Assembly (NCBI RefSeq): GCF_024178315.1
Contig: NZ_JAMZIK010000015.1
Location: 1-64,000 of the forward strand
Reading direction: 5' to 3'
Length of the DNA: 64,000 bases
DNA from: Siccirubricoccus soli
Lineage (GTDB): Bacteria > Pseudomonadota > Alphaproteobacteria > Acetobacterales > Acetobacteraceae
In this document: one piece after another, positions 17,884 through 25,442 of the stretch
How the letters are laid out: the number at the start of each line of letters is the position of its first letter
How positions within the stretch are numbered: the first letter of the stretch is position 1
Made by a program: the position numbers and the translations under genes
Notes under the pieces: model-generated
Seen by the model: only the letters and a program-made list of their open reading frames with translations
The model's database searches: none
Told to the model about the DNA's origin: nothing

Positions 17884-19130
17884 AGATCGCCCGCCGCGCC
17901 CTGGCCGGGCTGGTGGCGGCGCCGGTGCTGGCCCGGGTGGCGCGCGCCCAGGCGGCGCCCGCGGTGGTGGTCATCGGCGGCGGCTTCGGCGGGGCGAGCT
18001 GCGCCCAGGCGCTGCGCCGGCACGGGCTGGTGGTGACGCTGGTGGAGCCGAACGCCACCTACACCGCCTGCCCCTTCAGCAATGCCGTCATCGCCGGGTT
18101 GCGGTCGATGGAGCAGCAACGCTTCGGCTATGACGGGGCACGGGCCCAGGGCATCACCGTGGTCCATCAGGCAGCGACCGGCATCGATGCCGCCGCCCGG
18201 CAGGTGACGCTCGGCGATGGCAGCCGGCTTGCCTATGACCGGCTGGTCCTCTCCCCCGGCATCGCGCTGCGCTTCGACGCGCTGGAGGGCTATGACGAGG
18301 CCGCCGCCGCGACCCTGCCCCATGCATGGCAGGCCGGCCCGCAGACGGAGTTGCTGCACCGCCAGCTCGAGGCGATGGAGGATGGCGGCACGGTGGTGAT
18401 GGCAGTGCCCGCCAACCCCTATCGCTGCCCGCCCGGCCCCTATGAGCGGGCGAGCCTGATCGCCTGGTACCTGAAGACGAAGAAGCCCCGCTCCAAGCTG
18501 CTGGTGCTGGATGCGAAGGACAGCTTCTCCAAGCAGCGGCTGTTCGAGGCAGGCTGGGCCGCGCTCTATCCCGGGCTGCTGGAATATGTGCCCCTCTCGG
18601 GCGGCGGCCGCGCCACCGGCGTGGATGTCGCAGGACGGGCGGTGGTGACCGAATTCGGCAGCCAAGCCGGCGCGGTGGTGAATGTCATCCCGCCGCAACG
18701 GGCCGGCGCCATCGCCCAGATGGCGGGGGCGGCGGATCGCAGCGGCTGGTGCCCGACCGACCCCACCAGCTTCGAATCCCGGCTGCTGCCGGGGGTGCAT
18801 GTCATCGGCGATGCCTGCATCGCTGGTGCCATGCCGAAATCCGCTTTCTCTGCCAATGCCCAGGCGCGGGTCTGCGCCGATGCCATCGCCCTGCTGCTGC
18901 GCGGCGCGCCGGTGCCGGAGCCGCGGCTGCTCAACACCTGCTACAGCCTGGTGGCGCCGGACTACGGGATCTCCGTCGCCGGGGTCTATCGCCCGGCCGG
19001 CGGCGTGCTGGCGGACATCCCCGGCGCCGGCGGCATCAGCCCGCTGGAGGCCCCGCCCGCCACCCGCGCGGCGGAGGCGGCCTATGCGGAGGATTGGTTC
19101 GAGACCATCACCGCCGATGCCTTCGGCTAG
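17880..19130 (+). CDS. fccB: Flavocytochrome c sulfide dehydrogenase, flavoprotein subunit
   Basis: 416-residue periplasmic FAD protein (also called SoxF) that oxidises sulfide and passes electrons to its cytochrome subunit. An export signal (about 1-26) is followed by the dinucleotide motif VVVIGGGFGGASCA. The redox-active cysteines typical of FCSD are present: Cys64 in YTACPFSNAV and Cys183 in NPYRCPPGPYERA. A second FAD segment GVHVIGDACI lies near 320. The ATG overlaps the fccA stop. The final codons are TTC GGC TAG, and the TAG belongs to the left CTAG end of repeat copy 2 (19127-19233), so the natural 3' end was set or replaced by the repeat. In most sox operons soxF lies with soxEXYZABCD; here soxB and soxCD are missing. 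Confidence 0.92.
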   Translation: MKIARRALAGLVAAPVLARVARAQAAPAVVVIGGGFGGASCAQALRRHGLVVTLVEPNATYTACPFSNAVIAGLRSMEQQRFGYDGARAQGITVVHQAATGIDAAARQVTLGDGSRLAYDRLVLSPGIALRFDALEGYDEAAAATLPHAWQAGPQTELLHRQLEAMEDGGTVVMAVPANPYRCPPGPYERASLIAWYLKTKKPRSKLLVLDAKDSFSKQRLFEAGWAALYPGLLEYVPLSGGGRATGVDVAGRAVVTEFGSQAGAVVNVIPPQRAGAIAQMAGAADRSGWCPTDPTSFESRLLPGVHVIGDACIAGAMPKSAFSANAQARVCADAIALLLRGAPVPEPRLLNTCYSLVAPDYGISVAGVYRPAGGVLADIPGAGGISPLEAPPATRAAEAAYAEDWFETITADAFG

Positions 19131-19233
19131 AGCAGATCGCCGCAGGGCGGCATCGCCCGAAGGCGCGAAGCGGCGCGGCAAACCGGGGCATCGGGCGTTT
19201 GCGATGCACGCATGTGAACCGCAAACGCGCTAG
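19127..19233 (+). repeat. 107-bp CTAG-ended interspersed repeat, copy 2
   Basis: Same orientation and length as copy 1. The left end supplies the stop codon of fccB/soxF. The right end contains the GTG at 19214 that best fits as the soxX start, so codons 1-6 of soxX lie in the repeat. Its right-hand hairpin is GCGTTTGCG ... CGCAAACGC, where copy 1 has GCGTTTTCG ... CGAAAACGC: a compensated pair change that preserves the stem. Confidence 0.9.
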
Positions 19234-19642
19234 CCTGGCCCTGTTGCTGCTCGCCCCGCTCGCCGCCGCTGCCCGGGAGGAGGGGCTGCCCGAGCCCCTC
19301 ACCGCCACGCCCGGCGATGCCGTGCGCGGCCGCGCCATCGTCGCGGACCGGCAGCGCGGCCTCTGCCTGCTCTGCCACACCGCACCGATCCCGGAGGAGC
19401 GCTTCCAGGGCAACCTCGCCCCGGACCTGGCCGGCGCCGGCAGCCGCTGGACGGAAGCGCAGCTTCGCCTGCGCCTGGTGGACAGCCGCCGCTTGAACCC
19501 GGACAGCCTGATGCCTTCCTACTACCGGACGGAGGGGCTGCACCGCGTCGCCCCCGCCTTCGCCGGCCGCACCGTGCTGAGCGCCCAGGAGATCGAGGAT
19601 GTGGTCGCCTATCTGCTCACCCTGAAGGAGGAGAGGCCGTGA
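19214..19642 (+). CDS. soxX: Sox monoheme cytochrome c subunit SoxX
   Basis: 142-residue exported cytochrome, partner of SoxA in the SoxAX complex that attaches thiosulfate (or another sulfur substrate) to the SoxY cysteine. Signal peptide is about 1-20; heme site CLLCH at 51-55; distal ligand Met100 in DSLMPSYY; conserved FQGNLAPDLAGAG and a C-terminal LSAQEIEDVVAYLLTL. No ATG fits. The GTG at 19214 inside repeat copy 2 gives MNRKRASLALLLLAPLA, a standard signal peptide, so the repeat seems to encode its positively charged n-region. A TTG within the hydrophobic stretch is a poorer start. The stop overlaps the soxY start. No strong ribosome-binding site precedes the GTG, and the upstream repeat can form hairpins, which may limit or couple translation. 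Confidence 0.9.
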   Translation: MNRKRASLALLLLAPLAAAAREEGLPEPLTATPGDAVRGRAIVADRQRGLCLLCHTAPIPEERFQGNLAPDLAGAGSRWTEAQLRLRLVDSRRLNPDSLMPSYYRTEGLHRVAPAFAGRTVLSAQEIEDVVAYLLTLKEERP

Positions 19643-20079
19643 TGATGGCGCCGCGCCGCCTGCTGCTCGCCGCCCCTGCCCTGCTGCTGCTGCCGCGCGG
19701 CAGCCGCGCCTCGCCGGAGGCCATGGCGGAGGCGGTGCGCGGCTTCACCGGCGGGGCGGAGATCCGGCCCGGCCGAGTGACGCTCGAGATCTCGCCCCTG
19801 GTGGAGAACGGCAACACCGTGCCGCTCTCGGTCAGCGTGGAAAGCCCGATGACCGAGGCGGAGCATGTCCGCGCCATCGCCGTCTTCAACGAGCGCAACC
19901 CGCAGCCGCATGTCATCACCGTGCACCTCAACCCCCGCGCCGGGCGGGCGATGCTGGCGACGCATATCCGCCTCGCCACCTCGCAGACCCTGCTGGCGGT
20001 GGCGCAGTTCTCGGATGGCAGCTTCTGGTCGGACCGCGCCCAGGTGGTGGTGACGCTGGCCGCCTGCGTGGAGGGCTGA
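19642..20079 (+). CDS. soxY: Sox sulfur-carrier subunit SoxY (atypical C-terminus)
   Basis: 145-residue exported carrier that, with SoxZ, holds sulfur intermediates on a C-terminal cysteine. The signal peptide is about 1-22 (MMAPRRLLLAAPALLLL). Characteristic segments include VPLSVSVESPMTEAEHV, RNPQPHVITVHLNPRAG and LAVAQFSDGSFWSD. Canonical SoxY ends in GGCGG. This one ends LAACVEG, keeping Cys142 but losing the flanking glycines that make the flexible arm. AAGGAGGAGA precedes the ATG at 19642, which overlaps the soxX stop; a second ATG follows directly. Only 3 bp separate it from soxZ. Whether the altered tail changes the partner enzymes (no soxB in the window) is open. Confidence 0.93.
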   Translation: MMAPRRLLLAAPALLLLPRGSRASPEAMAEAVRGFTGGAEIRPGRVTLEISPLVENGNTVPLSVSVESPMTEAEHVRAIAVFNERNPQPHVITVHLNPRAGRAMLATHIRLATSQTLLAVAQFSDGSFWSDRAQVVVTLAACVEG

Positions 20080-20082
20080 GCC

Positions 20083-20406
20083 ATGGCGCGCGTGCTGCTG
20101 AACATCCCCCGCACCGCCCGCAAGGGCGAGGTCATCGCCATCCGCACCCTGATCCAGCACGTGATGGAAACCGGCTACCGCCCCGGCGCCGATGGCGAGG
20201 TGCTGCCGCGCGACATCATCCGCCGCTTCACCGCCAGCTTCGAGGGCGAGGAGGTCTTCGCCGCCGACCTCTCCCCCGCCATCGCCGCCAACCCCTTCCT
20301 CTCCTTCACCATGGTCGCCAGCACGACCGGCACGCTGGTGCTGCGCTGGCAGGGCGACAAGGGCTTCGACCAGACCGAGACCCGCGAGATCATGGTGACG
20401 GGGTGA
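20083..20406 (+). CDS. soxZ: Sox carrier subunit SoxZ
   Basis: 107-residue periplasmic partner of SoxY, with no signal peptide of its own, as is usual because it is co-exported with SoxY. Family motifs: KGEVIAIRTLIQHVMETGYR and IAANPFLSFTMVASTTGTLVL, ending in DQTETREIMVTG. Full length. It starts 3 bp after soxY and its stop overlaps the soxA start (GTGA), so soxXYZA is translationally coupled. Confidence 0.95.
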   Translation: MARVLLNIPRTARKGEVIAIRTLIQHVMETGYRPGADGEVLPRDIIRRFTASFEGEEVFAADLSPAIAANPFLSFTMVASTTGTLVLRWQGDKGFDQTETREIMVTG

Positions 20407-21161
20407 CTCGGTTGGCCTGCATCCTCCTGCTGCTGCCGCTCTGCCTCTCGGCCGCCGCGGAGGAGCGCCGCTCCGGCTTCCAGGACATGGCGCCGGAAAC
20501 CCAAGCGATGCAGCAGGACGACACGGCCAATCCCGGCATGCTCTGGGTGCTGGAGGGCGAAACGCTGTGGAACGCGCCGGCGGGCCCTGCGGGCCAGCCC
20601 TGCGCCGGCTGCCATGGCAGCGCCGAGAGCGCCATGCGCGGCGTCGCGGCGCGCTACCCGGCCTGGGACGAAGCGGACGCCGCACCGATCGACCTCGCCG
20701 GCCGCATCCAGCAATGCCGCGCCGCGCGGCAGGGGGCGCCCCCCCTGCCACGGGAGAGCGAGGAGCTGCTGGCCCTGACCGCCTATGTGGCGCGCCAGTC
20801 GCGCGGCCTGCCGATCACCCCGCCCGAGGATCCGCGCCTGGACCCCGCACGGGCGGAGGGCCGCGCGCTCTATACCGAGCGGCGCGGGCAGCTCGACCTC
20901 TCCTGCGCGCAATGCCACGACGAGAATGCCGGCCGTCGCCTCGCCGGCAGCGCCATTCCGCAGGCACACCCGACGGGCTATCCGCTCTACCGGCTCGAAT
21001 GGCAGTCGCTTGGCTCCCTGCAGCGCCGATTGCGCGGCTGCATGACAGGCGTGCGAGCCGAACCCTATGCCTATGGCGCGCTGGAATATGTGGCGATCGA
21101 GCTCTACCTCGCGCAGCGCGCGGCAGGGATGACGCTGGAAGCACCTGCCGTGCGGCCCTGA
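20403..21161 (+). CDS. soxA: Sox diheme cytochrome c subunit SoxA
   Basis: 252-residue exported diheme cytochrome; with SoxX it oxidatively couples the sulfur substrate to SoxY. Signal peptide about 1-19. Heme 1 site CAGCH (67-71) with Cys105 (QQCR); heme 2 site CAQCH (168-172) with Cys213 in RRLRGCMTGVRAEPYAYG, the cysteine that acts as axial persulfide ligand in the family. The C-terminus ends EAPAVRP as in SoxA proteins. The GTG start at 20403 overlaps the soxZ stop. It is the last sox gene. A 345-bp gap then precedes the oxidase cluster, so the oxidase may have its own promoter or be read through. Confidence 0.95.
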   Translation: MTRLACILLLLPLCLSAAAEERRSGFQDMAPETQAMQQDDTANPGMLWVLEGETLWNAPAGPAGQPCAGCHGSAESAMRGVAARYPAWDEADAAPIDLAGRIQQCRAARQGAPPLPRESEELLALTAYVARQSRGLPITPPEDPRLDPARAEGRALYTERRGQLDLSCAQCHDENAGRRLAGSAIPQAHPTGYPLYRLEWQSLGSLQRRLRGCMTGVRAEPYAYGALEYVAIELYLAQRAAGMTLEAPAVRP

Positions 21162-21506
21162 CCTCGGGTGCGGCAGCAGGTCGTCGAAATCTCTCCCCGT
21201 GCGCGATCGCGTGGCATCGGCACCATAGCGACCGGCATCGGTCAATCGGCGCGCAGTGGCGCATGCGGCAAGGCGCGCCACCCCCCGCGGCACGACATGC
21301 GCCTGCGGCACGCTACCGGCGCGGTCGCATCCGGCCCGCCGCATCCCATGCGCCACGGATGGCGGCGAAGTTTTCGCGCGCGCGCATGTGATCGGATACC
21401 GGCACCGCGCGTTGCGTAAAGATGCCCGGCGCGATGGACGCCGCGGCCTCGAGCAAGGAGGGGGGAGTGCGATGCCAGCCAGCCGCCCGGGGGGCTCTCC
21501 CGGCGC
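21162..21506. other. Intergenic gap between soxA and the oxidase cluster
   Basis: 345 bp with no convincing gene. Short frames are open but lack motifs and good start signals. I see no strong terminator hairpin followed by T residues, and no clear promoter. The gap may hold an internal promoter for the heme-copper oxidase genes, but I cannot point to one. Confidence 0.45.
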
Positions 21507-22037
21507 ATGAGGCGGATGCTGCTCCTGGCCCTGGCCGTGCCGCTGCTCCAGGGCTGCAAGCGCGAGACCCGCGATCTGCGGCCGGATCCCCCGGTCGCGG
21601 CAGCGCTCGACGGCGTGGCGATCCTGCCCATCGGCATCGGCGGCCGCCCGCCGGAGGTGTATTTCGCCCTGGGCAAGCCCTATCGCACCAATGCCTACCA
21701 GCTCTCCGAGGGCAAGCGGCTCTATGCCTGGTTCGGCTGCCCGCAATGCCATGGGCAGGGCGAGGGCACCGCGCGTGGCCCGGCGCTGCTGGATGGCTGG
21801 TGGAATTACGGGCCGGGGCTCGAGACCATCTATCTTTCCGTGCGCGATGGCAGGCCGGGCGGCATGCCGGCCTTTCGCAGCCGGCTGACCAATGACCAGC
21901 TCTGGCAGCTTGCCGGCTATGTGCAGCAGCTCGGCGCCTATAGCGGCGGCGCGGCGGCGCCCAGCCGCGATGACGCGCCGCCGACCCGGCCGGCGGAGAA
22001 CCGCGCCCCGGCGCGCTTCGCGCCGCTCGAGCCATGA
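21507..22037 (+). CDS. Lipoprotein-type monoheme cytochrome c of the oxidase cluster
   Basis: 176-residue protein with a lipobox (ALAVPLLQGC, Cys around 16), so probably anchored by lipid on the periplasmic side of the membrane. One heme site CPQCH sits within YAWFGCPQCHGQGEG, and GGMPAF supplies a likely Met ligand. A proline- and alanine-rich tail follows the heme domain. It overlaps the subunit II gene by 4 bp (ATGA), so it is likely the electron donor or an extra subunit of this oxidase. Similar small cytochromes precede caa3-like oxidase genes elsewhere. Unlike subunit II, it has no Cu-binding motif. Confidence 0.85.
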   Translation: MRRMLLLALAVPLLQGCKRETRDLRPDPPVAAALDGVAILPIGIGGRPPEVYFALGKPYRTNAYQLSEGKRLYAWFGCPQCHGQGEGTARGPALLDGWWNYGPGLETIYLSVRDGRPGGMPAFRSRLTNDQLWQLAGYVQQLGAYSGGAAAPSRDDAPPTRPAENRAPARFAPLEP

Positions 22038-22951
22038 AGGAGGCAGCCCAATCGGCGCTGGCGCCGGGCGGGGCGGAGGCGGCCACCCTTCTCGCCCTGT
22101 TCTGGCCCGTGGTGGCGTTGCTGGGCGCGATCTGGCTGGCGGTGCTGCTCGTGGCAGCCCTCGGGCTGTGGCGCCGGCCCGGGCAGCCGCGGCGACCCGG
22201 CTGGCCAGTGGGCGTGGCGACGGCGGGGACGGTGCTGGTCATCATTGGCCTCACCTTCGCCAGCTACCTTGCCACCCGCCCGCTCTCCGCCGCGGCGGAG
22301 GCACCGCTGGTGGTGCAGATCCAAGGCCGGCAATGGTGGTGGCAGGTCGCCTATCCGGCGGAGGGCGACGCCCCCGGCTTCACCACGGCCAATGAGCTGC
22401 GTCTGCCACTCGGCCGCCAGGTGCGGCTGGAACTGGCGGCGGGGGACGTGATCCACAGCTTCTGGGTGCCGAACCTGGCCGGCAAGCAGGACCTGATCCC
22501 GGGCCGTGACAACGCCCTGCTGCTGACCCCGCGCGAGGCGGGCATTTATCGCGCGCAATGCGCCGAGTTCTGCGGCCTGCAGCATGCCCGCATGGCACTG
22601 CTGGTGATGGTGCAGCCGGCGGAGGAGTTCGCCCGCTGGCGCGCCGCCCAGGCCGCGCCGGCGGCCGAGCCGGCCCTGGCCGCCGAGGGCCGCCGGGTCT
22701 TCGAGGCCCGGCAATGCAGCGCCTGCCACACGGTGCGCGGCAGCACGGCCAAGGGCAGCACGGGCCCGGACCTGACGCATCTCGCCTCGCGCGGCAGCAT
22801 CGGCGCCGGGCTGCTGCCGATGACGCGCGGCGCGCTGGCCGCCTGGGTCGCCGACCCGCAGACCCTGAAGCCTGGTAACAACATGCCCCTGGTCCCGCTC
22901 TCATCCGATGAGCTGCAGGCACTGACCGATTTCATGGCGCTGCTCCAGTGA
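22034..22951 (+). CDS. coxB: Cytochrome c oxidase subunit II with fused cytochrome c (caa3 type)
   Basis: 305-residue subunit that receives electrons from cytochrome c at the CuA centre. Two membrane helices (about 20-45 and 62-80) are followed by a cupredoxin domain. The aromatic patch QWWWQV is at about 100-105 and the CuA ligands are all visible: His141 (VIHSFWVP), Cys176, Glu178, Cys180, His184 and Met187 (CAEFCGLQHARM). A C-terminal cytochrome c domain carries CSACH (228-232) and NNMPLV, giving the caa3 architecture. It overlaps both neighbours by 4 bp, so its stoichiometry with subunit I is probably coupled. Confidence 0.95.
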   Translation: MKEAAQSALAPGGAEAATLLALFWPVVALLGAIWLAVLLVAALGLWRRPGQPRRPGWPVGVATAGTVLVIIGLTFASYLATRPLSAAAEAPLVVQIQGRQWWWQVAYPAEGDAPGFTTANELRLPLGRQVRLELAAGDVIHSFWVPNLAGKQDLIPGRDNALLLTPREAGIYRAQCAEFCGLQHARMALLVMVQPAEEFARWRAAQAAPAAEPALAAEGRRVFEARQCSACHTVRGSTAKGSTGPDLTHLASRGSIGAGLLPMTRGALAAWVADPQTLKPGNNMPLVPLSSDELQALTDFMALLQ

Positions 22952-24846
22952 GTGCGCAGCCACGCGATACCGGCCTGGATGGCGCGGCGCTGGACGCCGC
23001 CCTCGCCTCCGTCTGGTCGGCCCGGCCGGGCCTGCTCGGCTGGTTCACCACGGTGGACCACAAGGCGATCGGCCGTCGCTACATCGCCACCGCCTTCCTC
23101 TTCCTGGCGCTGGGCGGGGTGCTGGCGCTGCTGATGCGCTGGCAACTCGCGCAGCCGGAAGGGCGGCTGCTGGGGCCGGACCGCTTCAACCAGATCTTCA
23201 CCATGCACGGCGCGACGATGATGTTTCTCTTCGCCGTGCCGGTGATGGAGGCGGTCGGCGTCTATCTCGTGCCGCTGATGGTGGGCACGCGCAACATCGC
23301 CTTCCCCAGGCTCAACGCCTTCTCCTACTGGGTCTATCTCTTCGGCGGGGCGCTGCTCTGGATCGCCTTCCTGCTGGACATGGGGCCGGATGTCGGCTGG
23401 TTCGCCTATGTCCCGCTCTCCGGCCCGCAATACGCCCCCGGCAAGCGGGCCGATATCTGGGCGCAGATGATCACCTTCACCGAGATCGCGGCCCTGGCCG
23501 TTGCGGTGGAGATCGTCGTCACCGTCTTCAAACAGCGGGCGCCCGGCATGTCGCTGGATCGCATGCCGCTCTTCGTCTGGGCGATGCTCGTCACCTCCTT
23601 CGTCGTCATCCTGGCCATGCCCGCCGTGGTGCTGGCCAGCACGGCGCTGATCCTCGACCGGCTGGTGGGCACGCAATTCTTCAACCCGGCAGCGGGCGGG
23701 GATGTGCTGCTGTGGCAGCACCTCTTCTGGTTCTTCGGCCATCCGGAGGTGTACATCATCTTCATCCCGGCGGTCGGCATGGTCTCCACCATCCTCTCCA
23801 CCTTCTGCCGCCGTCCCATCTTCGGCTACACCGCCATGGTGCTGGCGCTGGTCAGCATCGGGCTGCTCGCCTTCGGCCTCTGGGTCCACCACATGTTCAC
23901 CACCGGCCTGCCGCGGCTGGGGGAGAGCTTCTTCACCGCCTCCTCCATGGCCATCGCGGTGCCGAGCGGGCTGCAGATCTTCTGCTGGCTGGCGACGCTC
24001 TGGGGTGCACGGCCGCGCATGGCCGTGCCGATGCTCTATGTCCTCGCCTTCCTCTTCACCTTCGTGCTCGGTGGCATGACGGGGGTGATGGTGGCCTCCG
24101 TCCCGCTCGACACCCAGTTGCACGACAGCTACTTCGTCGTCGCGCATTTCCATTACGTACTGATAGGCGGCGCGGTCTTCCCGCTGCTCGGCGCCATCCA
24201 TTACTGGTTCCCCAAGCTGAGCGGCCGCATGATGAGCGAGCGGCTGGGACGCTGGGCCTGGGGCCTCGTCTTCGGCGGCTTCAACCTGGTCTTCTTCCCG
24301 ATGCACATCCTCGGCCTCTGGGGCATGCCGCGGCGGGTCTATACCTACCAGCCGGAGCTGCCCTGGGCCGGGCTGAACCTGTTCTCCTCCCTCAGCGCGG
24401 CGCTGCTGGCGCTAGGCTTCTTGCTGTTCTTCTGGAATGCCTGGCGCAGCGCCCGGAAGGGTGAGATGGCGGGCCCGGACCCCTGGGGCGCGCCGACGCT
24501 GGAATGGGCCACCGCCTCCCCGCCCCCGCCCTGGAATTTCAGCCGCATCCCGGTGGTGGAGAGCGTCAGCCCGCTCTGGGACGCGCCGGGTGAGCTGAAG
24601 GTCGCCACCGGGCTGCGGCTGGACCGGCGGGAATTGGTACTGACCAGCGTGATGGCGGCGGAGCCGGAGGCGCGGGATTCCTCGCCGCAGGATTCCATCT
24701 GGCCCTTCCTTGCCGCCATCGTCACCTCGGTGATGCTCATCTGGTCCATCTTCAGCCCCTGGGCCGTGGTCTGGGGCAGCATCCCCGTCGTCGCGGCGCT
24801 GATCCTCTGGTTCTGGCCGCGTGGCACGCCGGAGGATGAGTCATGA
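22948..24846 (+). CDS. coxA: Cytochrome c oxidase subunit I (heme-copper oxidase), unusual proton-channel residues
   Basis: 632-residue catalytic subunit with 12 core helices plus two extra C-terminal helices (about 585-625). Heme and copper ligands are present: His87 (TMHG), His265 and Tyr269 (GHPEVY), His314-His315 (WVHHMF), and AHFHYV for the heme a/a3 histidines. Glu267 of HPEVY, equivalent to Glu286 of the Rhodobacter enzyme, is kept. Aligned by eye to the Rhodobacter aa3 enzyme, Asp132 is Asn116 (GTRNIAFPRLN), Asn121 is Val105 and the K-channel Lys362 is Gln343 (AVPSGLQIFCW). Proton uptake must therefore differ from canonical A1-type oxidases. It starts with GTG overlapping coxB and ends overlapping the subunit III gene. 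Confidence 0.95.
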   Translation: MSAQPRDTGLDGAALDAALASVWSARPGLLGWFTTVDHKAIGRRYIATAFLFLALGGVLALLMRWQLAQPEGRLLGPDRFNQIFTMHGATMMFLFAVPVMEAVGVYLVPLMVGTRNIAFPRLNAFSYWVYLFGGALLWIAFLLDMGPDVGWFAYVPLSGPQYAPGKRADIWAQMITFTEIAALAVAVEIVVTVFKQRAPGMSLDRMPLFVWAMLVTSFVVILAMPAVVLASTALILDRLVGTQFFNPAAGGDVLLWQHLFWFFGHPEVYIIFIPAVGMVSTILSTFCRRPIFGYTAMVLALVSIGLLAFGLWVHHMFTTGLPRLGESFFTASSMAIAVPSGLQIFCWLATLWGARPRMAVPMLYVLAFLFTFVLGGMTGVMVASVPLDTQLHDSYFVVAHFHYVLIGGAVFPLLGAIHYWFPKLSGRMMSERLGRWAWGLVFGGFNLVFFPMHILGLWGMPRRVYTYQPELPWAGLNLFSSLSAALLALGFLLFFWNAWRSARKGEMAGPDPWGAPTLEWATASPPPPWNFSRIPVVESVSPLWDAPGELKVATGLRLDRRELVLTSVMAAEPEARDSSPQDSIWPFLAAIVTSVMLIWSIFSPWAVVWGSIPVVAALILWFWPRGTPEDES

Positions 24847-25442
24847 AGGCGCGCATCGTCGCTGACCTCTCAGAGCTGCCGATCAGCGGCCCGCGTGGCT
24901 CCAGCCCGACCTGGTGGGGCAACCTCGCTTTCATGCTGATCGAGGGCACGGGCTTCGCCCTGGCCGTCGCCGTCTATCTCTACCTCGCCACCGTCGTCGC
25001 CACCTGGCCGCCGGCGCCGCCGCCGGAGCTCGCGGCGGGCAGCGGCGTGGCGCTGGTGCTGCTGCTCAGCCTCATTCCGAACTTTCTGCTCTCCCGCTGG
25101 GCAAAGGCGCAGGATCTGCGGCGCGTCCGGCTGGGGCTGCTGGTGATGATCGGGGTCAATGTCCTGCCGCTGGCCCTGCGGGTGCTGGAATTCGGGGCCT
25201 TCCACGTGCGGTGGGACGAGAGCGCCTATGGCTCCATCGTCTGGGTGCTGCTTGGCCTGCACACCACGCATCTGCTGGCCGATCTGGTGGAGACCATGGT
25301 GCTGGCGGTGCTGATGTTCACCCGCCATGCCGACAATCCGCGCCGCTACGGCGATGTGGAGGATGAGGTGGCCTATTGGTACTTCATCGTCGCCACCTGG
25401 ATGCCGGTCTATGCCTGCCTCTACTGGGTGCCGCGGCTATGA
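24843..25442 (+). CDS. Cytochrome c oxidase subunit III-like protein
   Basis: 199-residue integral membrane protein with about five helices, consistent with the CoxC/CyoC subunit III family: an N-terminal helix with FMLIEGTGFALA (the Glu of the family helix) and a C-terminal DEVAYWYFIVATWMPVY. It stabilises subunit I and influences proton delivery in known oxidases. ATG start overlaps the coxA stop; the stop overlaps the next small gene. The order I-III matches caa3 operons. Confidence 0.85.
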   Translation: MKARIVADLSELPISGPRGSSPTWWGNLAFMLIEGTGFALAVAVYLYLATVVATWPPAPPPELAAGSGVALVLLLSLIPNFLLSRWAKAQDLRRVRLGLLVMIGVNVLPLALRVLEFGAFHVRWDESAYGSIVWVLLGLHTTHLLADLVETMVLAVLMFTRHADNPRRYGDVEDEVAYWYFIVATWMPVYACLYWVPRL

